NCBI GenBank assembly: GCA_002707025.1
Contig: PALG01000015.1
Span: forward strand, 1 to 64,000
Length of the DNA: 64,000 bases
Reading direction: 5' to 3'
DNA from: Flavobacteriaceae bacterium
GTDB lineage: Bacteria > Bacteroidota > Bacteroidia > Flavobacteriales > Flavobacteriaceae
The notes under the pieces are model-generated. The model was not told the DNA's origin, ran no database searches, and saw only the letters and a program-made list of their open reading frames with translations. How positions within the stretch are numbered: position 1 is the stretch's first letter; every line of letters begins with the position of its first letter. Below are positions 35,352 to 44,762 of the stretch, one piece after another. Position numbers and translations under genes: made by a program.

Positions 35352-36658
35352 ACGGTAGCAGTTTCTTTTTGGTTGCGGTAGGCGGTAAGTATGTCTTTTT
35401 CGAACGATTGGTAAAACTCTGGATCGAAGTTGGCTTCCTTCAAATGGTGTATGACATGGTCTACAGAGCGGTTTTCATTCAACCAACGCTCAAAAGTTTC
35501 ATGTTTCATGCGAATTCCGAAGGTATTAATACCTAAAAACTTTTGGGAGTCTTTGTGGTAGGCTGCCGTGATGCATTGGGTGTCATTGGGATGTTTCCAA
35601 TGAAAATGTTTTTCATAGTCTTTTTTATGGCGTTCGCTGAAGACCCATCCATAAGTTTGGTACTCAATATCAAAAAACTTGGCACTATTGAACCAGTGGC
35701 TGGGCTTGTAGGCCATTTTATTACCACAAAGGGTCTGTGCCACTACTTCCCCCATCATTCGGCCGGTATACCAAACCGCTTCAATGGCTTTTCGTTGCCC
35801 TACAGGCTCTTGTTGCTCGGCACAATCGCCAATGGCATAGATATTTTCTACGTTGGTTTCCAAAAAGCGATTTACTTTCACGCCTTTTCCGAGGGCAATT
35901 CCGCTGTCTTTCAAAAAATCGATATTGGGGGAAACCCCTGCGGTAAGGCCAACCAAATCACAAGTAATTTCTTCTCCGGTTTCTTCAATAATGATGGATT
36001 GTACCTTTCCGTTGTCCTCGGAACGGATTTCCTTTAAATTGGTGCCTAACCGCAAATCGATATGATGGCTTTGAATATGCCGATTCAGCATTTCGCTTTC
36101 CCCTTTCGGAAGCACCCCGTTCCAAAAACTTTTTTCGCGCACTAAAAACGTCACCGGAATTTTACGGGTGGAAAGCATTTCAGCAAGCTCAATGCCAATG
36201 AGTCCGCCGCCCACAATCACTGCCCTTTTGCAAACTTCGTTATTGGGTGCGTTCCGTTCTAAATTTTCTAAATCCTGAAAGGAATACAGCCCTTGCACTC
36301 CTTCTAAGTCTTGCCCAGGCCAACCAAATCTATTGGGTTTGGAACCCGTGGCAATTACTAGTTTATCATAGTGTAAGGTTTCTCCATCTTGGAAATGGAG
36401 CAATTGCTTTTCCGTCACTACTCTGGTAACGTAGCCTTTTTTAAGTTCTAGGTTGTTTTTGGCCCAAAAATGATCCTCGTAGGGTTTGGTGTGCTCGTAT
36501 TTCATGTGACCCATATAAATGTACATGAGTGCCGTACGGGAAAAGAAATGTTCGGTTTCCGAAGAAATAATCGTAATTCGATGATGCGACATTTTCCGAA
36601 TATGCCTTGCGGCAGTCACGCCAGAAATTCCGTTGCCAATAATTACAATGTGCTCCAT
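35348..36658 (-). CDS. NAD(P)/FAD-dependent pyridine nucleotide-disulfide oxidoreductase
   Basis: 436 aa. FAD-binding IVIIGNGISGVTAARHI at the N-terminus, a central NAD(P)-binding AVIVGGGLIGIELAEML and the closing NIYAIGDCAEQQEP with an FAD Asp. No redox Cys pair is obvious, as in nitrite- or rubredoxin-reductase-type enzymes. First gene of the six-gene unit ending at the LpxR-like genes; it overlaps the polyferredoxin gene, suggesting they pass electrons to each other. Confidence 0.88.
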   Translation of the reverse strand: MEHIVIIGNGISGVTAARHIRKMSHHRITIISSETEHFFSRTALMYIYMGHMKYEHTKPYEDHFWAKNNLELKKGYVTRVVTEKQLLHFQDGETLHYDKLVIATGSKPNRFGWPGQDLEGVQGLYSFQDLENLERNAPNNEVCKRAVIVGGGLIGIELAEMLSTRKIPVTFLVREKSFWNGVLPKGESEMLNRHIQSHHIDLRLGTNLKEIRSEDNGKVQSIIIEETGEEITCDLVGLTAGVSPNIDFLKDSGIALGKGVKVNRFLETNVENIYAIGDCAEQQEPVGQRKAIEAVWYTGRMMGEVVAQTLCGNKMAYKPSHWFNSAKFFDIEYQTYGWVFSERHKKDYEKHFHWKHPNDTQCITAAYHKDSQKFLGINTFGIRMKHETFERWLNENRSVDHVIHHLKEANFDPEFYQSFEKDILTAYRNQKETATV

Positions 36659-36752
36659 AGGGTAGGGTCGATAGCGATTCAGTCGTTAGGAAAGTTACAT
36701 ACATTACACGTGAGGTGCAATTTATGAAGCGAATAAATTGTATTTTCACTGC

Positions 36753-37757
36753 ATGAGAGTTTCATTTTTCATCTGGATTTGTGGCGGATTCCTATTTTTT
36801 AGCTGTGCCCAAAAGCCTATTCCTAAAATAAATGGAGTGAGTTTTGTGGCTTCGCGAGACTCTGTGACGCAACAACAGGTGAACCCGATAAAGGATTTGC
36901 ATTCCAATTATGCAGCGATTATGCCCTTCGGATTCATACGCAGTTTGGACCATCCTGATATTGTTCATAATACCGATCGGCAATGGTTTGGGGAAACTGT
37001 TGCAGGAGCTGCCCAGTATATTGAGTTGCTGCATCAAAATAAGGTAAAAGTCATGCTGAAGCCTCAGTTATGGATTTGGCGTGGCGAGTTTACGGGGCAT
37101 TTAACCATGAAATCGGAAGCCGATTGGCAAGCTTTGGAAAAATCGTATCGGGATTTTATTTTAACCTATGCCTACTTGGCGGAAGAACAACATGTGGATC
37201 TCTTTTGCATTGGAACGGAATTGCAGGAATTTGTAATGCAACGTCCCCAGTTTTGGAAAACATTGGTGAAACAGGTACGAAGCATTTATTCAGGAAAACT
37301 TACTTATGCGGCCAATTGGGACGAGTACAAGCGAATTGATCTTTGGGAAGAGCTCGACTTTATTGGGGTAGATGCTTATTTTCCCATTTCTGAAAGCAAA
37401 ACCCCTACTCTTGAGGAAGTCACGAAAGGATGGCAACCCTGGAAAAAAGAATTACAACAAGTCGCTGAAACCTTTGATAAACCTATCTTATTTGCCGAGT
37501 ATGGTTATCGCAGTGTGGACTATGCAGGAAAGGAACCTTGGCAGAGCAGTAGGGAAATGAAAGGTGTTAACTTGCAGGCACAAGAAAATTTATTGCAAGG
37601 CCTGTATCAGGAACTTTGGCAAGAACCCTGGTTTGCGGGAGGGTTTCTTTGGAAATGGCACATTCAACATCAAGCGGTTGGCGGCATGGAAGATACCCAG
37701 TTTTCCCCGCAGAATAAACCTGCGCAACAAATCGTAAAAAGAGCCTATCAAAAATAA
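36753..37757 (+). CDS. Lipoprotein glycoside hydrolase, GH113 beta-mannanase-like
   Basis: 334 aa from the ATG at 36753 (a TTG at 36738 would give a longer frame). Lipobox FFSC. TIM-barrel features: MLKPQLWIWRGEF, DLFCIGTELQEFV (acid/base Glu), WDEYKRIDLWEELDFIGVD and ILFAEYGYRSVD (nucleophile Glu), WKWHIQHQ near the end. This matches the GH113 family (beta-1,4-mannanase) more than GH5. Cell-surface or periplasmic. Convergent with the hemerythrin gene, 4 nt apart. Confidence 0.75.
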   Translation: MRVSFFIWICGGFLFFSCAQKPIPKINGVSFVASRDSVTQQQVNPIKDLHSNYAAIMPFGFIRSLDHPDIVHNTDRQWFGETVAGAAQYIELLHQNKVKVMLKPQLWIWRGEFTGHLTMKSEADWQALEKSYRDFILTYAYLAEEQHVDLFCIGTELQEFVMQRPQFWKTLVKQVRSIYSGKLTYAANWDEYKRIDLWEELDFIGVDAYFPISESKTPTLEEVTKGWQPWKKELQQVAETFDKPILFAEYGYRSVDYAGKEPWQSSREMKGVNLQAQENLLQGLYQELWQEPWFAGGFLWKWHIQHQAVGGMEDTQFSPQNKPAQQIVKRAYQK

Positions 37758-37761
37758 ACGC

Positions 37762-38196
37762 CTAGCGCATTTCCTTCATAGCTTTCAGGTATGCTTCGCC
37801 TTTGGCGGTTTTTTCTTTTTCTGAAAAGACTTTTCCGGCAAGTTGGAAGAAGGTGTGTTCCTCATCGTCCAGATGGTGCTCCACTTTTTCACAAAGTTGT
37901 TTGGCGTAGGTAAGCCAAGCAGGGGAATCCATGTCGGTTTCGTCAATTTTCTCGATTAATTCGTCCATTTCATGATGTTCTGCAATTCCGTGGCGGGCAT
38001 GTTCCTGCATCATGTCATTTTGAATGAGCGGAGAGTAGAAAACCCGTTCCTCGGCATCGGCATGTACTTCGAGTTCGTGTTTCAGTTTTTCCCACATTTC
38101 CTTTCTTCCCTTGGATTCTCCAGAAGTAGAATTTACTAATTTGCAAAGTTCGCGCTGTTTGTCATGGTCTTTTCTGATGGCTTCAAAAATGTTCAT
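37762..38196 (-). CDS. Hemerythrin domain-containing protein
   Basis: 144 aa four-helix bundle. Candidate diiron ligands: His near residue 10 (IRKDHDKQR), His/Glu in EVHADAEERVF, His in RHGIAEHHEMDEL, and His/Glu in VEHHLDDEEHTFF. Binds O2 or NO, or acts in iron or nitrosative stress response; soluble. It follows the arsenosugar operon by 76 nt in the same direction and may share its transcript or have its own promoter. Confidence 0.88.
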   Translation of the reverse strand: MNIFEAIRKDHDKQRELCKLVNSTSGESKGRKEMWEKLKHELEVHADAEERVFYSPLIQNDMMQEHARHGIAEHHEMDELIEKIDETDMDSPAWLTYAKQLCEKVEHHLDDEEHTFFQLAGKVFSEKEKTAKGEAYLKAMKEMR

Positions 38197-38272
38197 ATAT
38201 TTTTTCTTTTAAGATACGGTGTCTCTGGAAAACGGACTGTTTACAAAATCTTAAAACTGAAAAATAAACTTA

Positions 38273-38965
38273 CTAGAGATACTTCTTGTAATAGTTGAAA
38301 AGCTCTTTCGGACTGGCTCCGCGCCATTTTTTGAAGTAAATGATAAGGAAATGAAATTGTACCTTCCAGACCCCTTTCCTTTCATATAAACGGGCCGAAC
38401 TCTTTATTTTTTCCTGAATGACTGCGAAGGAGGTTCTTTGGTAGATTTCATTTAAAAGAATATTGTCTTCATAAATAATATAACTTTCATCGTATCCGCC
38501 AATTTCCTGAAAAAGAGGTTTCGTAATAAATAAACTTTGATCTCCACCCCGACAGGCCCTCCAGGAAAATCGAGTAAACCAACTCACCAATTTTAGCCAC
38601 CAATGGGAACTATCAAATTGCATTCGGAAACAACCTGCAGGGTTTCCCTTGGCTATTTCTTTAGCAATTAAGGTGTCGAAACCCTTGGGTGGAAAGGAAT
38701 CGGCATGCAAAAAATAAAGGATATTGCCTTGAGCATTTTTTGCCCCTAGATTCATTTGTTTGGCCCTTCCTTTGGCAGACTCCAATACTTTTATGGGAAA
38801 GGGCGAGGAATGATTTTTAATAAGAGGGACCGTGTTATCGGTACTTCCGCCATCTACCACAATGATTTCGGCGAGAAGTTTCCCTATGGCATTTTGGGAA
38901 AGATGCGTTAGTAGTTTTGGAATGTTTTCGGCTTCATTTAAAACCGGGATGACCACACTTATCAT
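38273..38965 (-). CDS. TIGR04283-type arsenosugar biosynthesis glycosyltransferase
   Basis: 230 aa GT2 fold: SVVIPVLNEAENIPKLLTHL, IIVVDGGSTDN and FLHADSFPPKG (DxD), then FSWRACRGGDQSLF. This is the glycosyltransferase form found with ArsM and ArsS. It sits at the 3' end of that operon, 15 nt after DUF547. Likely adds a sugar or glycerol unit to the arsenoribose intermediate; no biochemical proof for this protein. Confidence 0.85.
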   Translation of the reverse strand: MISVVIPVLNEAENIPKLLTHLSQNAIGKLLAEIIVVDGGSTDNTVPLIKNHSSPFPIKVLESAKGRAKQMNLGAKNAQGNILYFLHADSFPPKGFDTLIAKEIAKGNPAGCFRMQFDSSHWWLKLVSWFTRFSWRACRGGDQSLFITKPLFQEIGGYDESYIIYEDNILLNEIYQRTSFAVIQEKIKSSARLYERKGVWKVQFHFLIIYFKKWRGASPKELFNYYKKYL

Positions 38966-38980
38966 GTTCCTAAGATAGGT

Positions 38981-39775
38981 CTATTGTTGCTCGTTTAAGC
39001 TCCAATTGTATTCTAAATACGCTATTGATGTTTCAGGATTGATCTTTACTTTGGCATATTGATTTATATACCCAATCACATCTTTTTCCCCTTTTACTTT
39101 AAAATCTTTTTTATACCATTTAAAGATGGAGGAAAGCTTGGGGTTGTTTTTAGTGATTTCATTTTTATCACCATTGATGCAGTCTTTTGTGACCTTCTCC
39201 AGCTGCTGATTTATTTTGGAAGCCACATACGCTTCATTCAACAATTTTGGGCAGGAAAAGGAGGCGCAATTAATGGCAAAGTGAATACGGGGCTCGTCCA
39301 TTTTACGTAAAATACCGTTTTCAATCCCACCAAGGGAAAGGGTTTTGTCCCCAATAGGCACAAAACTCTTGGTCCAAGGCCCATTAAGGTCCTTGATGCT
39401 TTTTGTTGGGTAGTTTTTCAGAATTAACTCTACCGTATAGGCATTATACGTATTGATATAATAAGCGAGTAGTTCGGCCGTACTCCAACTTTCTTGTGGG
39501 GGATTTTCAGAAAGCATTTTTAGATATTGCTGAAGGTCCTCCCGGTCTTTTTGAAAACCTTTATAATCGACCATCCCGTTCTTATCCACATATTTTTTTA
39601 GCAATGCATCCCACTGGGAATGGTCTACTATATTATTTTGCGCTGACGAGAAATCCTCGGAAACCTCTTTTACGGGTTGCCCTTGGCTGGTCAATCCTGC
39701 TGCTGAAAGTAAATTGCAACCTTGCATGGTTTGTGCTAGTAGAATGACGGTGATGATTTTGATAAAAGTTTTCAT
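38981..39775 (-). CDS. DUF547 domain lipoprotein of the arsenosugar operon
   Basis: 264 aa. Signal peptide with lipobox MQGC (residue ~20); DUF547 domain from ~55 on. STAELLAYYINTYNAYTVELI and IHFAINCASFSCPKLLNEAY are the characteristic motifs, with a conserved His/Cys set. Function unknown; the family has been compared to thiol-protease-like folds. Lies between the sterol desaturase-like gene and the TIGR04283 glycosyltransferase, so its association with arsenosugars is by location. Confidence 0.85.
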   Translation of the reverse strand: MKTFIKIITVILLAQTMQGCNLLSAAGLTSQGQPVKEVSEDFSSAQNNIVDHSQWDALLKKYVDKNGMVDYKGFQKDREDLQQYLKMLSENPPQESWSTAELLAYYINTYNAYTVELILKNYPTKSIKDLNGPWTKSFVPIGDKTLSLGGIENGILRKMDEPRIHFAINCASFSCPKLLNEAYVASKINQQLEKVTKDCINGDKNEITKNNPKLSSIFKWYKKDFKVKGEKDVIGYINQYAKVKINPETSIAYLEYNWSLNEQQ

Positions 39776-39813
39776 ACGGTTTAGTTTGAATGCTACTTAA
39801 TATACGAAATACA

Positions 39814-40698
39814 TTACTTGTTAGTTTTTAAAGGGTACATTTCCTGCTGAAGGAAATTTTCCGGAAAATCTTCATCCCCCGGGAAACCCAGTTCAATATC
39901 CCTGCCATTGTAGGGAATATGAGCAGTACCAAAAAGGTAATCCCAAATGCTAAGTGTGAGCCCGAAATTGACTCCATACCGCGCTGAAGCAGGTAGTTTT
40001 TTGGCATGGTGCCAAATATGCATTTTAGGGTTGTTGATGACGTATTTCAGAAAACCATAATCCCAACCTAAGTTGGCATGGTTTAAATGCCCGACGGTGA
40101 GTGCAAAAAAATGAACGATGGCAACATCCTGCGCATCAAAGCCGCCTATAATGGCAATGGGTATGTATAATAACGATTTGTATACTACGGGTTCCATCCA
40201 ATGGTACCGTAACTGTGCGGCAAAGCCCATCTCCTTAACCGAATGGTGTACTTTGTGAAAATTCCATAGAAAATCCACACGGTGCAGCAAACGGTGGGTG
40301 TTCCATTGTACGAAATCGGATACCAGAAAGAATACCAATAATCCCACTCCATAGGGAAGGACATCTACATCAAATAACTGAAAATCCTGAACTGAGAAGT
40401 TGAAAAGTCCCAAGAAATCATTGACTAAGGCTTCAAACGTGTTGGAGAGTGCTATAAAGACAATTAAATTCAGTAAAAAGAAATTGAAAAACATATAAAA
40501 CGTGTCCAACCAGAAGTCTTTTCTAAAGATACTTTGGTCTTTCCGCCAAGGGAAAAGAATTTCCAATAGCCAAACCATCAAGGATACTAAAATCAATCCG
40601 TAGAAGTAATTTTCCCAATGCAATCGGGTAATTTCATCTACTAGGTAATTAAAGTATCCCTGATAGGAATTTTTAATGATGTCCCAGTATTTTTCCAT
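39814..40698 (-). CDS. Sterol desaturase / fatty-acid hydroxylase family protein
   Basis: 294 aa from the ATG at 40698, 2 nt after the ArsM stop. Histidine boxes of the family: HRLLH, HKVHH, and HLNH / WHH (in MHIWHHAKK) for the di-iron site, set among about four membrane helices. It is a membrane oxygenase acting on a lipid or sterol-like substrate. In this operon it may modify the lipid part of an arsenolipid; that is inference. Confidence 0.85.
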   Translation of the reverse strand: MEKYWDIIKNSYQGYFNYLVDEITRLHWENYFYGLILVSLMVWLLEILFPWRKDQSIFRKDFWLDTFYMFFNFFLLNLIVFIALSNTFEALVNDFLGLFNFSVQDFQLFDVDVLPYGVGLLVFFLVSDFVQWNTHRLLHRVDFLWNFHKVHHSVKEMGFAAQLRYHWMEPVVYKSLLYIPIAIIGGFDAQDVAIVHFFALTVGHLNHANLGWDYGFLKYVINNPKMHIWHHAKKLPASARYGVNFGLTLSIWDYLFGTAHIPYNGRDIELGFPGDEDFPENFLQQEMYPLKTNK

Positions 40699-40700
40699 GC

Positions 40701-41669
40701 TTAACAGCAACCACCGCCATCGTAATGATAAGTAGATTCGCTAATAAAAATATCTTCCCGATCTAAATTGGCCAAAGCACCGGCGGTCTTGTCGCAAACA
40801 GCCAACGGCTGATTTTTCAAGAGGACATGCCCTTTTTGGTCGTCAAAATAGGAGTCTTCCCCATAATAGATTGCCGCTTTCCCTGTAAAAACACAAGGAC
40901 CATCGGCTGGCATTGGGTCTTTAATAGATGCAACTTCAATGGATTCAATATAGATAAGTTCCTCGGTGGGGTAGTGCTTGGGATCTAAGATACGGTAGGG
41001 TTTTCTAGCTCTAATTTCAATAGTTCCGAATCCCACATCGGTAAGGGCCTTTACATATTCTTTGATAGGAAGGCTTCCGCTAAGGCACAATGCTCGAAGT
41101 CGGTCGTCATTCCGAAGCGTATCGTTCATGGGTTGTTCGCAGGTAGGATCGCTCATGACCAATCTTCCGTGGGGTTTTAAAACCCGGTACATCTCTTCCA
41201 AAGCTTTCTTAAGATCGTCTTCCTTAAAAATATTGAACAAACAATTTTGAGCGGCCACATCGATGCTATTGTCTTCCACAGGAAGGTGCAAGGCATCCCC
41301 TTTTTTCAAATCTACAAATTCACTTTGAAACCAAGGGTTCATGGCTTCCGCTTCCTTGAAGTTTTTGCGGGAAGCTTCTAGCATTTCGTCGACCACATCC
41401 ACACCAATAACGCCGTTTTTTTGGCGCGAAAAATAGGCGAACTGAAGCAGCTCCATTCCGCCGCCAACCCCTACGTACAGAATTTTAGGGTTGTTGGAAA
41501 GGTCCCTAGGATGCACGGTAGAGCCACAACCGTAGTTCATTTCCTGCATAATTTTAGGGATTTTCAATCCTGGGAGTTCCCAAATAGGGTTGGTGGTACA
41601 GCACAGTCCTATCTCTGGCGTAAGAGCCGCATCTTTATATACATTTTTGGTCGTTTCTAAGTAACTCAT
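40701..41669 (-). CDS. arsM: Arsenite methyltransferase of arsenosugar biosynthesis
   Basis: 322 aa. SAM-binding ILYVGVGGGMELLQF and ALHLPVEDNSIDVAAQNCLF, with conserved Cys in GLCC (23-24), NYGCGS, NCLF, and the C-terminal pair GGGCC. ArsM uses such thiols to bind As(III). It carries the C-terminal extension typical of the arsenosugar version. Produces dimethylarsenite for ArsS. 39-nt gap to the nucleoside phosphorylase gene. Confidence 0.9.
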   Translation of the reverse strand: MSYLETTKNVYKDAALTPEIGLCCTTNPIWELPGLKIPKIMQEMNYGCGSTVHPRDLSNNPKILYVGVGGGMELLQFAYFSRQKNGVIGVDVVDEMLEASRKNFKEAEAMNPWFQSEFVDLKKGDALHLPVEDNSIDVAAQNCLFNIFKEDDLKKALEEMYRVLKPHGRLVMSDPTCEQPMNDTLRNDDRLRALCLSGSLPIKEYVKALTDVGFGTIEIRARKPYRILDPKHYPTEELIYIESIEVASIKDPMPADGPCVFTGKAAIYYGEDSYFDDQKGHVLLKNQPLAVCDKTAGALANLDREDIFISESTYHYDGGGCC

Positions 41670-41708
41670 AACAGTGTTTTTAAGTTTGTCAAAATAATTG
41701 AAAAAAGC

Positions 41709-42521
41709 TTACAGCTTGGCAATCAATTCTGAGAATAAGGTAATCATTTTGGGTTCCGCTTTGGCTGCTTGGGCAATAATATCTGAAATATCCACGGGCT
41801 CCAGATGGTCTGGGTCGCATTCATCAGTAAGCACTGAAAGCGCCGCCACTGGTAATTTTAGGTGATTGGCTACGATGACCTCAGGAACGGTACTCATTCC
41901 TACGGCATCAGACCCAATAACTTTTAGGTAACGGTATTCGGCACGGGTTTCCAATTGCGGGCCCAATACACTAGTGTAAACCCCTTTATGCAATTGAATG
42001 TCTTTGTCTTTTGCAATTTGTTCCAACATGTCGCTCATTTCCTTGTCATACGGCGCACTTAGGTCTACAAAGCGTTCCCCTAACTTTTCGACCCCTAAAA
42101 AGGCCAAAGGAGAAGAGCCTTGAAGGTTGATATGATCATCAATAAGCATAATTTCTCCTTTTTTAAAGTTGAGGTTAATCGCCCCAGCAGCATTGCTTAC
42201 CAATAATTTTTTAATCCCAAGACGGTTCATGACGCGCACCGGGAATGTTACATCCTGCGGGGTATACCCTTCATAAAGATGGAACCTTCCTTGCATCACC
42301 ACCACTTTTTTTCCACTAAGGTTTCCGAAGATCAACTTCCCTTTGTGAAACTCGACCGTTGCTGTGGGGAAATAGGGAATGTGGTTGTAGCTTACTTCTG
42401 CGAGGATCTCAATTTTATCGATGAGCTGTCCTAAACCTGTTCCTAGGATGATTCCGATTTCTGGATTTTCGAAGCCCCTCTTTACAAGAAAATTGGTGGC
42501 TTCCTGAATGTTATTCGTCAT
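41709..42521 (-). CDS. Purine-nucleoside phosphorylase
   Basis: 270 aa, class-II (PNP/MTAP-like) size. Motifs: GIILGTGLGQLIDKI, GRFHLYEGY, LLVSNAAGAIN, EYRYLKVIGSDAVGMSTVPE. Releases adenine from a nucleoside by phosphorolysis. In this operon it should cleave the 5'-deoxy-5'-dimethylarsino-adenosine made by ArsS, giving the arsenoribose-1-phosphate. It overlaps the TIGR04282 gene by 11 nt. Confidence 0.9.
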   Translation of the reverse strand: MTNNIQEATNFLVKRGFENPEIGIILGTGLGQLIDKIEILAEVSYNHIPYFPTATVEFHKGKLIFGNLSGKKVVVMQGRFHLYEGYTPQDVTFPVRVMNRLGIKKLLVSNAAGAINLNFKKGEIMLIDDHINLQGSSPLAFLGVEKLGERFVDLSAPYDKEMSDMLEQIAKDKDIQLHKGVYTSVLGPQLETRAEYRYLKVIGSDAVGMSTVPEVIVANHLKLPVAALSVLTDECDPDHLEPVDISDIIAQAAKAEPKMITLFSELIAKL

Positions 42522-43194
42522 TTTTTAAGTGTTTTAAAAAAGGTTGAAATACTTCTATGTCTTTAATGTCTTCGTAGTAGTCTACATCATTTTTTTGGGA
42601 AAGAAGCACGGTGCGTTCATTTTTTAAATCTTCTAAGGTGTCACTTAAAACCGAATCGCTTCCCCAAATTTTATTTTGAAAAATAGTAGGTTTTGGTTTT
42701 TTCATGCCCAAAAGGTAGTATCCTCCATCTTCAGCGGGCCCAATCACAAAATCATCTTTTTCCAAAGCCCGGAAGGCCGCTTCAATATCATGTTGCGTTA
42801 AATCGTAAAGATCGCTACCAATAATAATTATTTTTTCATAACCGTCCTTAAATCCTTGGTCAAAGGCGTGCTGCATCCGTTCGCCCAAATTGTTTCCTTT
42901 TTGAAGCATTTTATGGTAATACTTTGGCTCCCAGAGATCCTTTTCCCAGATTTCTTCAGAATAATACACCCTTTTATCTGCGGTACTATCTTTAGTGACA
43001 CTTACCGTATGCTCCAATAAAAAACAATATATTTCCAAGGCAGTTTTATCGCCAACAGTAGCGGCGAGGCGGGTCTTGCATTGGCCCAACTGAGGGTTTC
43101 GGGTAAAAATAAGAAGCAGTTTTTGGGAGGTTGGGAAGTGAAAAACGTCTTCGGCGCAGTCATCTCCCGTATCGTTGGTGGTAAATAAACCCAT
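42511..43194 (-). CDS. TIGR04282-type arsenosugar biosynthesis glycosyltransferase (DUF2064)
   Basis: 227 aa. LLIFTRNPQLGQCKTRLAATVG is the N-terminal block of the TIGR04282/DUF2064 family and IIIGSDLYDLTQHDIEAAF the nucleotide-sugar site. GPAEDGGYYLLG is highly conserved in this set. Probably uses arsenoribose-1-phosphate as sugar donor. Starts 2 nt after the rhodanese gene. Confidence 0.88.
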   Translation of the reverse strand: MGLFTTNDTGDDCAEDVFHFPTSQKLLLIFTRNPQLGQCKTRLAATVGDKTALEIYCFLLEHTVSVTKDSTADKRVYYSEEIWEKDLWEPKYYHKMLQKGNNLGERMQHAFDQGFKDGYEKIIIIGSDLYDLTQHDIEAAFRALEKDDFVIGPAEDGGYYLLGMKKPKPTIFQNKIWGSDSVLSDTLEDLKNERTVLLSQKNDVDYYEDIKDIEVFQPFLKHLKNDE

Positions 43195-43196
43195 AG

Positions 43197-43694
43197 TTAG
43201 TGCACTTTAATGCCTTTGGTAAGATAAGGCGCCCACTTTTCGGAATAGGTATGGACCTTTTCGGTTTCCTTTCCCAAACTGTCTACTACCGGGAAGCCTT
43301 CATTCTTCCATTCAAAGATACCACCATATAAATTTTTTACATGGGTATACCCCAGTTTTTTTATCTTTTCTGAAATCTTTTCGGAACGGATACCTATAGA
43401 GCAATAGACAATAATTTCCTGGTCTTTGTCTTGGATGGTTTTTTGAAGGCGTTTTTCTGAAAACTGCTGACTTCCAATGTACATAGCAGAAGGTATTTTG
43501 CTTACTTCAAATTCTTCTTTTTCCCGGGCATCCAAAATAAGGGCATCGCCATTTAATTGATGCATCCTTGCTTCGGTAACCGAAATGTAGGGAATGGATC
43601 TCTGATTGTACGCTTTCAAAAGTGCCTCAAGAGGCTTTTGTGCAAAAGAGGTTCCAAAAAAAAGAAGGAGTGCTATGTTTCCAAGAAGTTTCAT
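43197..43694 (-). CDS. Periplasmic rhodanese domain protein
   Basis: 165 aa from the ATG at 43694; the preceding codons lie inside arsS. Signal peptide KLLGNIALLLFFGTSFAQ. Rhodanese domain with ALILDAREKEEFEVSKIPSA and IIVYCSIGIRSEKI: Cys of the CSIGIRS active-site loop is present. Sulfur or arsenate transfer at the periplasm is possible. The start codon A overlaps the last A of arsS stop (TAATG), so the pair is coupled. Confidence 0.85.
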   Translation of the reverse strand: MKLLGNIALLLFFGTSFAQKPLEALLKAYNQRSIPYISVTEARMHQLNGDALILDAREKEEFEVSKIPSAMYIGSQQFSEKRLQKTIQDKDQEIIVYCSIGIRSEKISEKIKKLGYTHVKNLYGGIFEWKNEGFPVVDSLGKETEKVHTYSEKWAPYLTKGIKVH

Positions 43695-44758
43695 TAGGCA
43701 ACACTTCCTTGGCAACTACTACCGGCACCTGCGGTGCATCCGTAGCAATGTTGGGAAATCACAATGTTTCGATTATTCAATATGTCTTCATTGTATTCTG
43801 AAATGTGCTTCACTTTGCTTGCTACTTTCAATTCCAACATTTGGTTAAAATCGCAGTCATACAACCAACCGTCCCAACTTACAGAAAGGGTGTTGGTACA
43901 CATCACATTGGATACTGCAGCCGGATTAAATGCCTCTACCAAGGAATACATATAATCTTCATAATTATCGCTGGCAATGAGAAAGTCCAAAAAGCGTGAA
44001 ATGGGTAAATTGGTAATGGCAAACAGACTATGGAAATGAATTCCGAAGTCTTCCAACAACGCTTTTTTAAAGTCTTTTTCCATGCTCGCCTGATTGGTGG
44101 GAAGGAAGGCGCCACTGGGGTTGTAGACCAAATCCAGCTTTAAGTCACTGCCCGGCATTCCATACCCTACCTCGTTAAGCATTTTTAAAGCGGTGATAGA
44201 AGCGTCAAAAACACCGTCACCTCTTTGTTTGTCGGTCTTTCCTTTGGTCCAGTGCGGCATACTACTAACTACATGGATGTTGTGCTTTTTGAAAAACTCG
44301 GGTAGATCGTGGTATTTTTTATTGGCTACGATAATGGTTAAATTACTACGTACAATAAAATCCTGAATACCGGCTTTACTGGCCTCTTCCACAAACCACC
44401 TAAAATCGGGGTTCATTTCGGGCGCTCCTCCGGTGAGATCCAACGTATGCGCCCCCGAAGTTTTAATCACTTCCAAGCATTGCTTCATGGTTTCCCGGGT
44501 CATGATTTCCTTTCGGTCGGGGCCCGCATCTACATGGCAGTGTTCGCACACTTGGTTGCACATGTATCCCACATTGATCTGTAGGATTTCCAAGGGTTTT
44601 GGCTTTAGGGGAAATTGTTGCGTTTCTTGAAGCTTTTCTGCGAACCTTGGCAAATCGCCTTCTTCAAAAATACCATTGGAAAGAAAATCTACTTGTTTTT
44701 GCGCTTTGGCAAGTTCACTGTCTCTTTTATGTAAGGATTGGGTTTTTAATTTGGTCAT
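43694..44758 (-). CDS. arsS: Arsenosugar biosynthesis radical SAM protein
   Basis: 354 aa. Radical SAM cluster motif MCNQVCEHCHVDAGPD (Cys-x3-Cys-x2-Cys). Later GGAPEMNPDF and a C-terminal SPASM-like region ending QHCYGCTAGAGSSCQG. In many genomes this family is a selenoprotein at the C-terminal SSU position; here it is an ordinary Cys (SSC). Joins dimethylarsenite to the 5'-deoxyadenosyl group of SAM. Starts 4 nt after the peroxidase-like gene. Confidence 0.92.
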   Translation of the reverse strand: MTKLKTQSLHKRDSELAKAQKQVDFLSNGIFEEGDLPRFAEKLQETQQFPLKPKPLEILQINVGYMCNQVCEHCHVDAGPDRKEIMTRETMKQCLEVIKTSGAHTLDLTGGAPEMNPDFRWFVEEASKAGIQDFIVRSNLTIIVANKKYHDLPEFFKKHNIHVVSSMPHWTKGKTDKQRGDGVFDASITALKMLNEVGYGMPGSDLKLDLVYNPSGAFLPTNQASMEKDFKKALLEDFGIHFHSLFAITNLPISRFLDFLIASDNYEDYMYSLVEAFNPAAVSNVMCTNTLSVSWDGWLYDCDFNQMLELKVASKVKHISEYNEDILNNRNIVISQHCYGCTAGAGSSCQGSVA

Positions 44759-44762
44759 ACGA

